A DNA stretch of 52,693 nt from a virus. Of the stretch, positions 39,584 to 47,962 are shown piece after piece. The stretch spans positions 1 through 52,693 of IMG/VR virus record IMGVR_UViG_3300024332_000118. One strand, 5' to 3'. Within the stretch, counting starts at the first letter, position 1, and every line of letters starts with the position of its first letter. The notes beneath the pieces are model-generated. The model was not told the DNA's origin. It did no database searches and worked only from the letters and a program-made list of their open reading frames with translations. Position numbers and translations under genes: made by a program.

Positions 39584-41457
39584 AAAAATATATACCTTTG
39601 CATGTGCATACGCACTACAGCTTATTGGACGGATTAAGTAAACCTTCAGATATTGTTAAAAGATGTCAGAACATTGGAGTATCATCCTGTGCTATCACAG
39701 ATCATGGATCAATCTCTGGCACTGTACAATTCTATAGTAAACTTAAACAAAACGGAATCAAACCTATCTTGGGATGCGAGCTTTATGTACCCCAAAAAGA
39801 TTCCAAAGAAAAGAACAGAGAAAATGGTAAGTTAGACCATCTTGTAGTTCTAGCTAAGAATTTAGCAGGATGGAAGACTTTAATTAAGATTGTGTCTGAA
39901 AGCAATAATCCTGAAAGATATTACCATAAGCCCAGAATTGATATAGACACACTGGGAGATTTGCTTGACGGTAATCTAGTAGCTATCACTGGACATTTAG
40001 GGTCTACTTTAGCACGACAGATCATACCGGGAGATAAGATAAATGACGATTGGAAAAAGAAAGGTCAAGATCATATCTCTAAATTAACCAATGCTTTTGG
40101 TACAGGGAACGTGTTTCTAGAAGCACAACTAATAGACAAAGAGATGAATCCATCTCAGGTAGAACTCACTGACTGCATCAGAACTCTAGGTGGTCTTATG
40201 GACACCAAAGTTATATGCACACCAGATGCACACTATGCCAAGCAGTCTGACGCTGTAGACCAGAGAATATTGCTGTGTAATAATATGAAGATTACTTTAT
40301 CTCAGATTAACCATAAACTGCAAAATGGTCAAGACGTTCCGTTAAGCTGTTTTTTTAATAGTGATAAGTATTATATTCCATCACCAGAAGAAATGGCTGA
40401 ATTGCATACTCAAGAAGAAATAGAGAACACAATATATGTAGACAGTATGTGTGAAGAGTACGATATACTTAGTCAGCCTATCTTGCCACCGTTTAACTAT
40501 CCTGATAAATACAACTCTGACTCTGACTTTCTAAGAGATTTGTGTCGGTCAGGATGGAGACACAATAAGTTAAATAGTCTAAGCCAAGAAGATCAAGATA
40601 AATATGTTAAAAGATTAAAGTATGAATTTGATGTGTTGCATGGTGCTGGATTGTCTAGCTACTTTCTTATTGTGCAAGATATAGTTAATCATATTAAAGA
40701 GAACAAATGGCTACCGGGGCCGGGACGAGGCAGTGCTGCTGGCTGTTTGGTTTCATACTTATTAGGAATAACAGCTATAGACCCTATGCAATATGGTCTA
40801 ATCTTTGATAGATTTTATAATGCTGGTAGAAATACAAAAGATAGAGTATCTATGCCTGATATTGATATTGACGTACCTATTGACAAACGAGAACATATCA
40901 TTGAATATATTAAGTCTACTTATGGTAATGATAAGGTTTCTCAGATGTTGACATTTAATACCATGAAAGGTCGTGGTGCATTAAAAGATGTTCTTAGAGC
41001 ATACGGGAATTTGGCATTCGAAGACATGAATAAAATTACTAAAAATATTCCTGATGAAGCTAAGATATCTGATGAGTTGCAGGAAATGAAAAAGGAATAT
41101 GGAGAAGCGTCAATTATTAAGTGGGCTTTAGAAAACAGATCTAACGATCTAAAAGAGTGGTGTCATTTAGACGAAGAAGGTAAGCTGAATGGCCCCTTGG
41201 CAAAACGCTTTGAGCAGGCTATTAGACTAGAAGGGACTAAAACAAATCAGTCCAAACATGCTGCTGGAGTAGTCATAGCACCTGAAGCACTAACCAACAT
41301 TTGTCCTATGGTTTACGATACAAAGAATAAAAATTTGATAGCGGGCATGGAAATGCAAGACTTAGAAAATATTGGGGTAATTAAATTTGATATTCTAGGA
41401 GTTGCTGTCCTAGACAAAATTATGAATATTTCTGATATGTTAAAACAAGGAGTATAA
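39580..41457 (+). CDS. dnaE: DNA polymerase III alpha subunit, N-terminal half (PHP + palm)
   Basis: A 625-residue first half of a C-family replicative polymerase. The PHP domain starts LHVHTHYSLLDGLSKPSDIV with SCAITDHGS and CTPDAHYA. The polymerase core has GPGRGSAAGCLVSYLLGI and the catalytic MPDIDIDVPIDKRE, then HAAGVVIAPEALTNICPMVY and the third aspartate in VIKFDILGV. It stops at once after the palm, where a normal DnaE continues into the fingers. The rest is at 42312. No internal frameshift is seen, and no intein motif marks the break. Confidence 0.9.
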   Translation: MKKYIPLHVHTHYSLLDGLSKPSDIVKRCQNIGVSSCAITDHGSISGTVQFYSKLKQNGIKPILGCELYVPQKDSKEKNRENGKLDHLVVLAKNLAGWKTLIKIVSESNNPERYYHKPRIDIDTLGDLLDGNLVAITGHLGSTLARQIIPGDKINDDWKKKGQDHISKLTNAFGTGNVFLEAQLIDKEMNPSQVELTDCIRTLGGLMDTKVICTPDAHYAKQSDAVDQRILLCNNMKITLSQINHKLQNGQDVPLSCFFNSDKYYIPSPEEMAELHTQEEIENTIYVDSMCEEYDILSQPILPPFNYPDKYNSDSDFLRDLCRSGWRHNKLNSLSQEDQDKYVKRLKYEFDVLHGAGLSSYFLIVQDIVNHIKENKWLPGPGRGSAAGCLVSYLLGITAIDPMQYGLIFDRFYNAGRNTKDRVSMPDIDIDVPIDKREHIIEYIKSTYGNDKVSQMLTFNTMKGRGALKDVLRAYGNLAFEDMNKITKNIPDEAKISDELQEMKKEYGEASIIKWALENRSNDLKEWCHLDEEGKLNGPLAKRFEQAIRLEGTKTNQSKHAAGVVIAPEALTNICPMVYDTKNKNLIAGMEMQDLENIGVIKFDILGVAVLDKIMNISDMLKQGV

Positions 41458-41459
41458 GA

Positions 41460-41642
41460 ATGAAATTTAAAGACCTAAGAGTAACAGAAAAGTTTTATAA
41501 ACAAGGCTCTAATACAGAATATGAAAAAGTTCCTGAAAGACGAGTTTCTTGCTGCAAAGTTAAATGCAATGCAAAGACTCTTCCTGAAGGAAAAGAAATT
41601 GTATTCAAACCACTCGATGAGGTAACGAAAATTGAAAACTAA
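41460..41642 (+). CDS. Small hypothetical protein inside the split polymerase locus
   Basis: A 60-residue protein beginning MKFKDLRVTEKFYKQGSNTE, with a Cys cluster (SCCKVKCN) and a beta-rich end (EIVFKPLDEVTKIEN). A strong AAGGAG lies before its ATG. It sits between the polymerase first half and the exonuclease gene, overlapping the latter by 11 bases. Similar short proteins occur singly in phages, without known function. Confidence 0.6.
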   Translation: MKFKDLRVTEKFYKQGSNTEYEKVPERRVSCCKVKCNAKTLPEGKEIVFKPLDEVTKIEN

Positions 41643-42315
41643 TAAGATATGCGTATTTGACTTTGAGACTGATGGTAAAGACCCATACAAGTGCAGCCCT
41701 GTACAACTGGCATGTGTCATGATTGATCCTGAAAAATTGGACATTATTGACAACTCTGAGTTTAACATAAACCTTAAACCGGAAGCACTAGAAAAAGACC
41801 CTGATCATCAGTACGAAGTTGATCTGCTAGAATTTCACGCCAAGGCTCAGAAATGTACCTCTACTGAAGTTTTAGAAAACTGGAAACAATATCCTAACCA
41901 AAAACAATCTTGGCAACAGTTTGTTAACTATCTAGATAAATATCATACCAGAAGCACTCGCAAGAGTTTATTCTCTGCACCTATTGCGGCAGGATATAAC
42001 ATCTTGAGATTTGATATGCCTATCATAGATAGAATGGCACTAAAATATAAGAATGTTGGTAAAGATAAAAGCAATAACATCTTTCATCCTAGAGATAAGA
42101 TCGACCTGATGCACTTGATGTTTTTGTGGTTTGAGAATAATACGGACATTAAGAGTCTGTCTTTAGACAATATGAGAGATTATTTCGGTATGTCTAGAGA
42201 CAATGCTCACGATGCTTTAGGAGATGTTAGAGATTGTGCAGAAATCCTGACTAGGTTTTTGCGATTACATAGGAATCAGGCTAAGAAAATTAAATTTAGG
42301 AACGCTTTTGCATGA
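41632..42315 (+). CDS. DnaQ-like 3'-5' proofreading exonuclease
   Basis: A 227-residue DEDDh exonuclease: motif I ICVFDFETDGKDP, motif II AGYNILRFDMPIID, and motif III NAHDALGDVRDCAEILTRFL with the His and last Asp. It removes mismatched 3' ends, the epsilon role. A TTG start is used because no ATG or GTG is in frame before motif I and GAGG precedes it. It lies between the two polymerase halves and overlaps the second by 4 bases, so proofreading and polymerase parts are co-translated. Confidence 0.85.
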   Translation: MKTNKICVFDFETDGKDPYKCSPVQLACVMIDPEKLDIIDNSEFNINLKPEALEKDPDHQYEVDLLEFHAKAQKCTSTEVLENWKQYPNQKQSWQQFVNYLDKYHTRSTRKSLFSAPIAAGYNILRFDMPIIDRMALKYKNVGKDKSNNIFHPRDKIDLMHLMFLWFENNTDIKSLSLDNMRDYFGMSRDNAHDALGDVRDCAEILTRFLRLHRNQAKKIKFRNAFA

Positions 42316-43916
42316 CAAAATATTTTGAGTATAGTAAGTGTGGATGTAAATTCCCACTGGACGACAACGGTAATATTATATTTGATCCAGACATAACCAA
42401 GATTAATCTGAACTGTAAAGCCACATGGGATTTAATATCTAGTGGAAATACTAAAGGTTGTTTTCAGTTAGAGTCTAGGCTTGGTAGAAGTATGGCTAAG
42501 AAACTAAAGCCAAACTCTATTGAACAATTAGCTGCCCTAATCAGTATTATGAGGCCGGGATGTCTAGAAGCGGTGAGAGATGGTAAAACAGTTAGTACTC
42601 ATTTTATAGATAAAAAAAATGGTCTTGAATCTGTTGATTATTTTCATCCTGCTCTAGAACCTATCTTATCTAATACTTTTGGAGAAATGGTATACCAAGA
42701 ACAAGCTATGCAAATAGCTAAAGACTTAGCAGGTTTTGATTTGCAAGAAGCAGATATGCTGAGAAAAGCTATTGGTAAGAAAAAAGCAGATGAGATGGCA
42801 AAGCTAAAAGACAAATTCATCAAAGGATGTAAAAAACTAGGTATCATCTCTTCTGAACAAGCAGACCAAATTTTCTCTTGGATTGAGAAAAGCCAAAGAT
42901 ATAGTTTTAATAAAAGTCATGCTGTAAGCTATGCTATGAATGCTTACCTTTCTGCTTACGGCAAGGCTCACTTTACTAGAACTTTCTTCGCCTCTTATTT
43001 AAAGTTTGCTAAAGATAAGATAGATGCTCAACAAGAAATTAAAGAACTAATTCAAAACGCATCTCAAATGAACATCCATGTCTCTACTCCTGATATTAGA
43101 AAACTTAATAGATATTTTGTTTTAAGAGATAAGATTATTTACTTTGGTTTAACAGATATCAAGGGTGTGGGTCAGTCTGTATACAACAAACTAGAAACCC
43201 TTACAAATGAAAGCAAGCTAGAGACAATAGGCTGGGTAGACATGATATTTAATATCCTGCTTAATATTAACAGCAAGGCCGTTAAAGGAATGATATCGTC
43301 TGGGGCTATGGATCATTTTAAGATAACCAGAAACAGAATGTTGTTTGAATATAGCATAGCGGCTGACCTAACTAAAAGAGAAGCAGAACTATGCAGAAAA
43401 TATATAAAAGATAATAGTAAGCTGAAGAAAGTATTGAATGATTTATTAACGGATAAGATAAATATAAGAAGAAAAAACGCAGTAGAAAACCATATAAGAT
43501 CTATTGATAAGCCTCCATTCGATTTAGAAGATTCTATAGAGTGGATATCAGATCAAGAATATGAATTGCTAGGTTATTCTATATCATGTTCTAGAATAGA
43601 TATGTATGATGTCTCAAATACCAACTGCACTTGTGGGGAATTTTTAAAGAGTCATCAAAAAGAAGTTGTTATAGCAGGAGAAATAGAAGGTATAAATGTA
43701 GTAAAAACAAAGTCTGGGAAAAATAAAGGGGCAGAGATGGCTTTTTTGAGCATTTCTGACAATACAGGACTTTTAGATTCTGTAATAATATTCCCAGAAT
43801 CATACCGTACTTATCAGAATGTGCTTTTTGATAATAATATTGTTATAGTTAAGGGAACTAGGTCTAAGGAAAAAGATAGTCTGATAGCAGATAAAATTTT
43901 TATTCCGCAGGCTTGA
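42312..43916 (+). CDS. dnaE: DNA polymerase III alpha subunit, C-terminal half (fingers to OB fold)
   Basis: A 534-residue second half of DnaE. After a 32-residue extra N-terminus with a Cys pair (YSKCGCKFPLDDNG) it continues the alignment at SGNTKGCFQLESRLGRSM (normally GVFQLES), then IMRPGCLEAVRDGKTV, EMVYQEQAMQIAKDLAGFD, KAIGKKKADEMAKLKDKFIK, YSFNKSHAVSYAMNAYLSAY, the helix-hairpin-helix region (LTDIKGVGQSVYNKLE) and an OB-fold end (VVIAGEIEGINVVKTKSGKN). Together the halves total 1159 residues, the length of E. coli DnaE. They must assemble to give an active site. Confidence 0.9.
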   Translation: MTKYFEYSKCGCKFPLDDNGNIIFDPDITKINLNCKATWDLISSGNTKGCFQLESRLGRSMAKKLKPNSIEQLAALISIMRPGCLEAVRDGKTVSTHFIDKKNGLESVDYFHPALEPILSNTFGEMVYQEQAMQIAKDLAGFDLQEADMLRKAIGKKKADEMAKLKDKFIKGCKKLGIISSEQADQIFSWIEKSQRYSFNKSHAVSYAMNAYLSAYGKAHFTRTFFASYLKFAKDKIDAQQEIKELIQNASQMNIHVSTPDIRKLNRYFVLRDKIIYFGLTDIKGVGQSVYNKLETLTNESKLETIGWVDMIFNILLNINSKAVKGMISSGAMDHFKITRNRMLFEYSIAADLTKREAELCRKYIKDNSKLKKVLNDLLTDKINIRRKNAVENHIRSIDKPPFDLEDSIEWISDQEYELLGYSISCSRIDMYDVSNTNCTCGEFLKSHQKEVVIAGEIEGINVVKTKSGKNKGAEMAFLSISDNTGLLDSVIIFPESYRTYQNVLFDNNIVIVKGTRSKEKDSLIADKIFIPQA

Positions 43917-43940
43917 CACCGTGTCTCACCTATCTATAAT
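43913..43940 (+). promoter_or_regulatory. Sigma70-type promoter (TTGACA-16-TATAAT) for ssb
   Basis: TTGACA at 43913-43918 overlaps the polymerase stop codon, and TATAAT is at 43935-43940 with a 16-base spacer. It carries the same GGCTTGACA as the promoter at 2373. An inverted repeat GACAC-C-GTGTC lies across the -35 and could be an operator. It drives ssb and the third glycosyltransferase group. Confidence 0.78.
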
Positions 43941-43979
43941 AAGGGACGTTAGTTAATTTTTTGAACAAGGAGTTTGATT

Positions 43980-44357
43980 ATGAATCAAGTAATTTTACGA
44001 GGGAATTTAACAAGAGATCCAGAACTTAGAACTATTGACAATGGTAGTAGATCTATTTCTGTGATCAATTTTACAGTCGCAGTTTCTAGAGAGTATACCA
44101 AGGCAAATGGGGTTAAGGACAAGATCGTGTCCTATATTCCTTGTGAGGCATGGGACTCTGGTGCTGAACTGATTGCTGAGTCGTTTAGGAAAGGCGATTT
44201 GGTTTTTGTTGAAGGATCAATGCGTAACGACAAGTGGGAAAAAGATGGCGTTAAGCATAACAGCATGAAGGTTAGAGTAAACAATTTCTCTAAACTAACA
44301 AAGCTAAAGAAGAATACCGATACTGCTAAGAACACTGAAGAAGCAGTTGCATTCTAA
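43980..44357 (+). CDS. ssb: Single-stranded DNA-binding protein
   Basis: A 125-residue SSB: MNQVILRGNLTRDPELRTID, INFTVAVSREY, YIPCEAWDSGAELIAESFRK and VFVEGSMRNDKWEKDG form the OB fold. The C-terminus is short, ending AVAF, with the preceding tail acidic, as needed to recruit partner proteins. ATG 43980 is used, 7 bases after AAGGAG; the upstream TTG at 43974 is rejected. It has its own strong promoter, fitting the high amounts of SSB needed in replication. Confidence 0.93.
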   Translation: MNQVILRGNLTRDPELRTIDNGSRSISVINFTVAVSREYTKANGVKDKIVSYIPCEAWDSGAELIAESFRKGDLVFVEGSMRNDKWEKDGVKHNSMKVRVNNFSKLTKLKKNTDTAKNTEEAVAF

Positions 44358-44397
44358 ATATTATTACTCTAGTTTAAAATAGGAGATCTCTAGTTAT

Positions 44398-46008
44398 ATG
44401 AGAAAAAAAAGAATATTAATGGTTGGTGAGTATAACATTGCCAAATCAGGGTTCGGATTATATACTAGAGAAATCCTATCTAGGTTACATAAAACGGGTA
44501 AGTACCATATAGCAGAACTAAGTTGTTTTAATGATGGTTCTTCTCTTCCAGTAGTACCTTGGAAAGTATATCCTAATGCTGCTGATCCCAATGATAAGAA
44601 TATGATAAAGGGATACAATGCTGATAGTTCTAATGTGTTTGGAAAATGGAGATTTGATCAAGTACTATTAGACTTCAAGCCTGATATTGTATTTGACATC
44701 AGAGATTTTTGGATGATAGAATTTGAAGGAATATCTTTATTGAGACCATATTTTCACTGGCTCATAGCACCTACCGTAGATTCTTTGCCGCAACAGCTAA
44801 ACTGGCTACAAACATTTTCTACAGCAGATACAGTTTGTGCTCATACAGATTGGGCTGTAGACCACATGAGAGATGATGTAGGTCACAATATTCCTGCTGC
44901 AACAAGCGTGTCTGATTCTGTAGATACAGACGTATTTAGACCTATTGAGTATTCTAATAATGTTAATAGAGCACAGCATTTTGTGCCTGATGATGCTTGG
45001 ATAGTTGGGTCTGTGATGAGAAATCAAAAGAGAAAACTCATTCCTAACCTTATGGGAATTGTCAGAGATTTAAGAGCAGTGACTAATAGTACCAGACCTC
45101 ATCTGCTTTTGCACACTAGCTATCCAGAAAAACAAGGATGGGATATACCATCTTTGTTGCTAGAATATAATGCTTATAACTATACTTTGTTTACATATTA
45201 TTGTCAAGTATGCCACAAGCCCCATGTAGGATATTTTAAGGGTGAAAAAACTAATTGTCCTTTCTGTGGTGACAAAAGTGCTGTATTCCCAAACGTGGTA
45301 AAGGGTTTAACAGATGCACAACTTAATAAAATATATAACTTAATGAATGTCTATGTCCAATATGCTATATGCGAAGGACTAGGTATTCCTCAATTAGAAG
45401 CTGCTTCTGCTGGTATTCCTCTTATCTCTGTAGACTATAGTGCTATGAGCGAAGTGAGCACTTATCTAAATGCAGACAAGGTGTCGTATGCTTTGTTTAA
45501 AGAAATGGAAACGGGAGCATTTAGAGCCATACCTAATGACAAAGAATGTGTCGGCATACTATATAGACGGTTTATGCAAGGCGACTACGAAGCTAAAAAA
45601 GCTAAAGAAACTATCAGAAAGAATATTATAGCAAGTTATAGCTGGGATAAAACAGCTAAGAAGTATGAAGAACTATTTGATAATATTAAACCTAAAAATA
45701 TGTGGGATCAACCATTGAGTTGCAATCCCCAATATCCTGTACAACAAAATCAAAGCAATAGGGAATTGGTTGAGAATATTATTAAGTATGTCATTCAAAG
45801 CCCTTTTCTTTTAAGAACTACATATATTCAAAATATGATTAGATTCTTAGATGAAGGATATACATGGAATGGTGGAAATATTGTTCCCTATACTATAGAA
45901 ATGGCAAAGAAAAATTTAGAAGGACTGTTAAATCATAAGGTTCTATTAGAAAATCTAAGGTCAGGAGCAGCTAAGGATAACTCCCCGTTTTTAAAACATG
46001 GACAGTAA
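44398..46008 (+). CDS. GT4-family glycosyltransferase with inserted zinc ribbon
   Basis: A 536-residue GT-B enzyme: ILMVGEYNIAKSGFGLYTRE at the N-terminus, SVMRNQKRKLIPNLMGIVRD at the second-domain start, and YAICEGLGIPQLEAASAGIP as the donor EX7E region. Between these a zinc ribbon is inserted at about residues 269-290, CQVCHKPH ... CPFCGD. The C-terminal 100 residues extend past the standard fold. Insertion of a zinc site in the donor domain is uncommon. It starts the third glycosyltransferase group, 40 bases after ssb. Confidence 0.82.
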   Translation: MRKKRILMVGEYNIAKSGFGLYTREILSRLHKTGKYHIAELSCFNDGSSLPVVPWKVYPNAADPNDKNMIKGYNADSSNVFGKWRFDQVLLDFKPDIVFDIRDFWMIEFEGISLLRPYFHWLIAPTVDSLPQQLNWLQTFSTADTVCAHTDWAVDHMRDDVGHNIPAATSVSDSVDTDVFRPIEYSNNVNRAQHFVPDDAWIVGSVMRNQKRKLIPNLMGIVRDLRAVTNSTRPHLLLHTSYPEKQGWDIPSLLLEYNAYNYTLFTYYCQVCHKPHVGYFKGEKTNCPFCGDKSAVFPNVVKGLTDAQLNKIYNLMNVYVQYAICEGLGIPQLEAASAGIPLISVDYSAMSEVSTYLNADKVSYALFKEMETGAFRAIPNDKECVGILYRRFMQGDYEAKKAKETIRKNIIASYSWDKTAKKYEELFDNIKPKNMWDQPLSCNPQYPVQQNQSNRELVENIIKYVIQSPFLLRTTYIQNMIRFLDEGYTWNGGNIVPYTIEMAKKNLEGLLNHKVLLENLRSGAAKDNSPFLKHGQ

Positions 46009-47083
46009 TAATATACTCTATATAGCTCCTTATAATGAGGTGTCAAATCGTGGCAAACTTTCTTTGTCTTACATAAGAGGTCTGCATCAATCTGGACATA
46101 ATCTAAAAATAGTACCAGTATATTATCCTAGTGAAAAATTTATAGATACCCCTGAAGATATCTTAGAATTAGAATCTAACGATTTAGATAAATACAATAT
46201 TTGTTTTCAACATTGCGATCCTTTGCAGTTTTGTTTCAATAGGAATTTCGATAAAAACATTGGGATATACACCCCAACCAATATCACTAACCAAGATATC
46301 ATAAACACCAGACTTAACTTATTAGACCATATCATAGTTTCTTCTGATAAGATATACGATGGACTAAAACATATCTTAGCCCCTCACATATTTAGCAAAA
46401 CTAGATGTTGCCCGTATATTTTTGATGTAAAAAACACCATGCAACAAGAGACAACAAATCTAGAATGGGTAGAAGAGGATAGGTATTACTTTTACTGCGA
46501 ACTAGAATTTAATGAAGAATATGATTGGGAAAAATTATTATATGTTTATCTAAGCTCTTTCACGCACAAAAAAGCAGGATTAGTATTAAGAACATCAGAC
46601 ATACGCAACGAGACTGAGGCTAGTGAAATCACCGTAAGAATCAATCAAATTGCTACATCAGCCGGTATTGATATTGACGAGGCATCCATGCCTAAAGTTT
46701 TAAATGGCTATACAGACGATACAATGTCCCTAAGTTTTATAAAAGCAACAGACTGCATGATAGAATGCGGAAGAACACACGATTATAATATTAATATTTT
46801 TAAAGCAGCAGCATTGAACAAAGACTTGATATGCAATAACAAATTAGCAGCATCAGAATTTTTTGACAATAATAGTGTCGAAGGTATTTCATGTAATATA
46901 AACTACAGTAATCATCAAGACAGATTTTCTTCTGACTTCTACAATAAACACTATACTATGGAGCCCATAAGTTTGAGACAACAAATGTTAAAGAGCTACT
47001 ACGAAAGATTTAGAACAAAGACAGATATATCTAGCACACTAGAAAAATACGACATTAGGAATTTAGATAGGATCTTATTTTAA
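45998..47083 (+). CDS. GT-B glycosyltransferase-like protein, diverged
   Basis: A 361-residue protein with a GT-B-like N-terminus (NNILYIAPYNEVSNRGKLSL, SYIRGLHQSGHNLKIVPVYY) and a C-terminal part similar in order to the GT4 protein before it (VEEDRYYFYCELEFNEEYDW, LSFIKATDCMIECGRTHDYN and NIFKAAALNKDLIC). The usual EX7E donor motif is replaced by ECGRTHDYNINIFKAAAL. It may be a partner subunit or use another donor. Overlaps the GT4 gene by 11 bases. Confidence 0.6.
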   Translation: MDSNNILYIAPYNEVSNRGKLSLSYIRGLHQSGHNLKIVPVYYPSEKFIDTPEDILELESNDLDKYNICFQHCDPLQFCFNRNFDKNIGIYTPTNITNQDIINTRLNLLDHIIVSSDKIYDGLKHILAPHIFSKTRCCPYIFDVKNTMQQETTNLEWVEEDRYYFYCELEFNEEYDWEKLLYVYLSSFTHKKAGLVLRTSDIRNETEASEITVRINQIATSAGIDIDEASMPKVLNGYTDDTMSLSFIKATDCMIECGRTHDYNINIFKAAALNKDLICNNKLAASEFFDNNSVEGISCNINYSNHQDRFSSDFYNKHYTMEPISLRQQMLKSYYERFRTKTDISSTLEKYDIRNLDRILF

Positions 47084-47568
47084 TGTTTATCCAGAACATA
47101 GCTAAGAAAAACACACAAACAGAAAACAAAATACTGTATTCACATACAGACAATAAGATATTTGTAAAGATGCTCAGAAAGATATTTAATGCAGAAAGAG
47201 TGGGTATAATTGATGAGTCTGCATTTGCTAACAAAGGAATAGACCTAATTATCTGCAACAATAGATTAGAACTATTAGAGACTTGTATATCTTTAGCTGG
47301 ATACTTGCATTGTCCTTTAATGATTGTGGATCATAAACTTAGACCTGAGCATGTACATATTAGTATGATTACGAAACCTGCTATTACTCATTTCAAAGTA
47401 GCCCTCAATAAGCAGATAGCAGAATCGTGGATGGAATGTGATGCTGTATTAGGAACAGACATTAGCAATCCTAAACATATAGAATCTTGGAAAAATACTA
47501 TAGAAGATGTCATTAAGCAAACTTATAAAGTGAGTAATTATGAAGAAAAATATAGCGATATTAATTGA
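47083..47568 (+). CDS. Hypothetical protein in third glycosyltransferase group
   Basis: A 161-residue protein, a Rossmann-like half with strands KILYSHTDNKIFVKMLRKIF, GIDLIICNNRLELLETCISL and HCPLMIVDHKLRPEH. This resembles the N-terminal half of a GT-B glycosyltransferase, standing alone. It begins one base into the previous stop and overlaps the next gene by 29 bases. It might be a truncated transferase or an accessory subunit. Confidence 0.55.
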   Translation: MFIQNIAKKNTQTENKILYSHTDNKIFVKMLRKIFNAERVGIIDESAFANKGIDLIICNNRLELLETCISLAGYLHCPLMIVDHKLRPEHVHISMITKPAITHFKVALNKQIAESWMECDAVLGTDISNPKHIESWKNTIEDVIKQTYKVSNYEEKYSDIN

Positions 47569-47962
47569 TGAAGAAATAGAACATCCAGAAGATTATCAGT
47601 TTTGTAGTCTGGAAGATATGGCTGATCTGAAAAATGATTACGAGAATATTTATATAGGAGATCTAATAGACTATATTCCTCCATCTGAAATAGAAGGAAC
47701 AATCACAGAGGTTGTGTCAAAATTGTCAGACACAGGACAGCTACACATTAAAGGGCCAGATATCTTACAACTAGCTTGGTTTTGTGGCAGGCTTAATATA
47801 GATCTAAGAAAGTTTAGATATGTTCTTTATGGAACAGGTCGTAGGGGTTGCTACAGCATGGATGAGATCATGGAAATGGCTGCATCAGGCACAGGTCTTG
47901 TTGTAGAATCAACTTCGTATATTAATGGATACGAATACTCTTTAACCCTCAAGAGAATCTGA
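47540..47962 (+). CDS. Degenerate SAM-methyltransferase-like protein
   Basis: A 140-residue protein that resembles only the C-terminal part of a type-11 methyltransferase: ENIYIGDLIDYIPPSEIEGT then VVSKLSDTGQLHIKGPDILQ. The SAM-binding glycine motif at the start is missing, as the protein begins just before the middle strands. It may be a regulatory or structural partner, or bind a different ligand. It overlaps the previous gene by 29 bases and abuts the next. Confidence 0.55.
   Translation: MKKNIAILIDEEIEHPEDYQFCSLEDMADLKNDYENIYIGDLIDYIPPSEIEGTITEVVSKLSDTGQLHIKGPDILQLAWFCGRLNIDLRKFRYVLYGTGRRGCYSMDEIMEMAASGTGLVVESTSYINGYEYSLTLKRI

Noticed and set aside
41400-42420. Split intein explaining the divided polymerase
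   Set aside because: The first half ends in ordinary palm sequence and stops; the second half starts with a Cys-rich segment but has no N-intein block, no C-intein block and no His-Asn before the extein. The site also differs from the cyanobacterial DnaE intein site.
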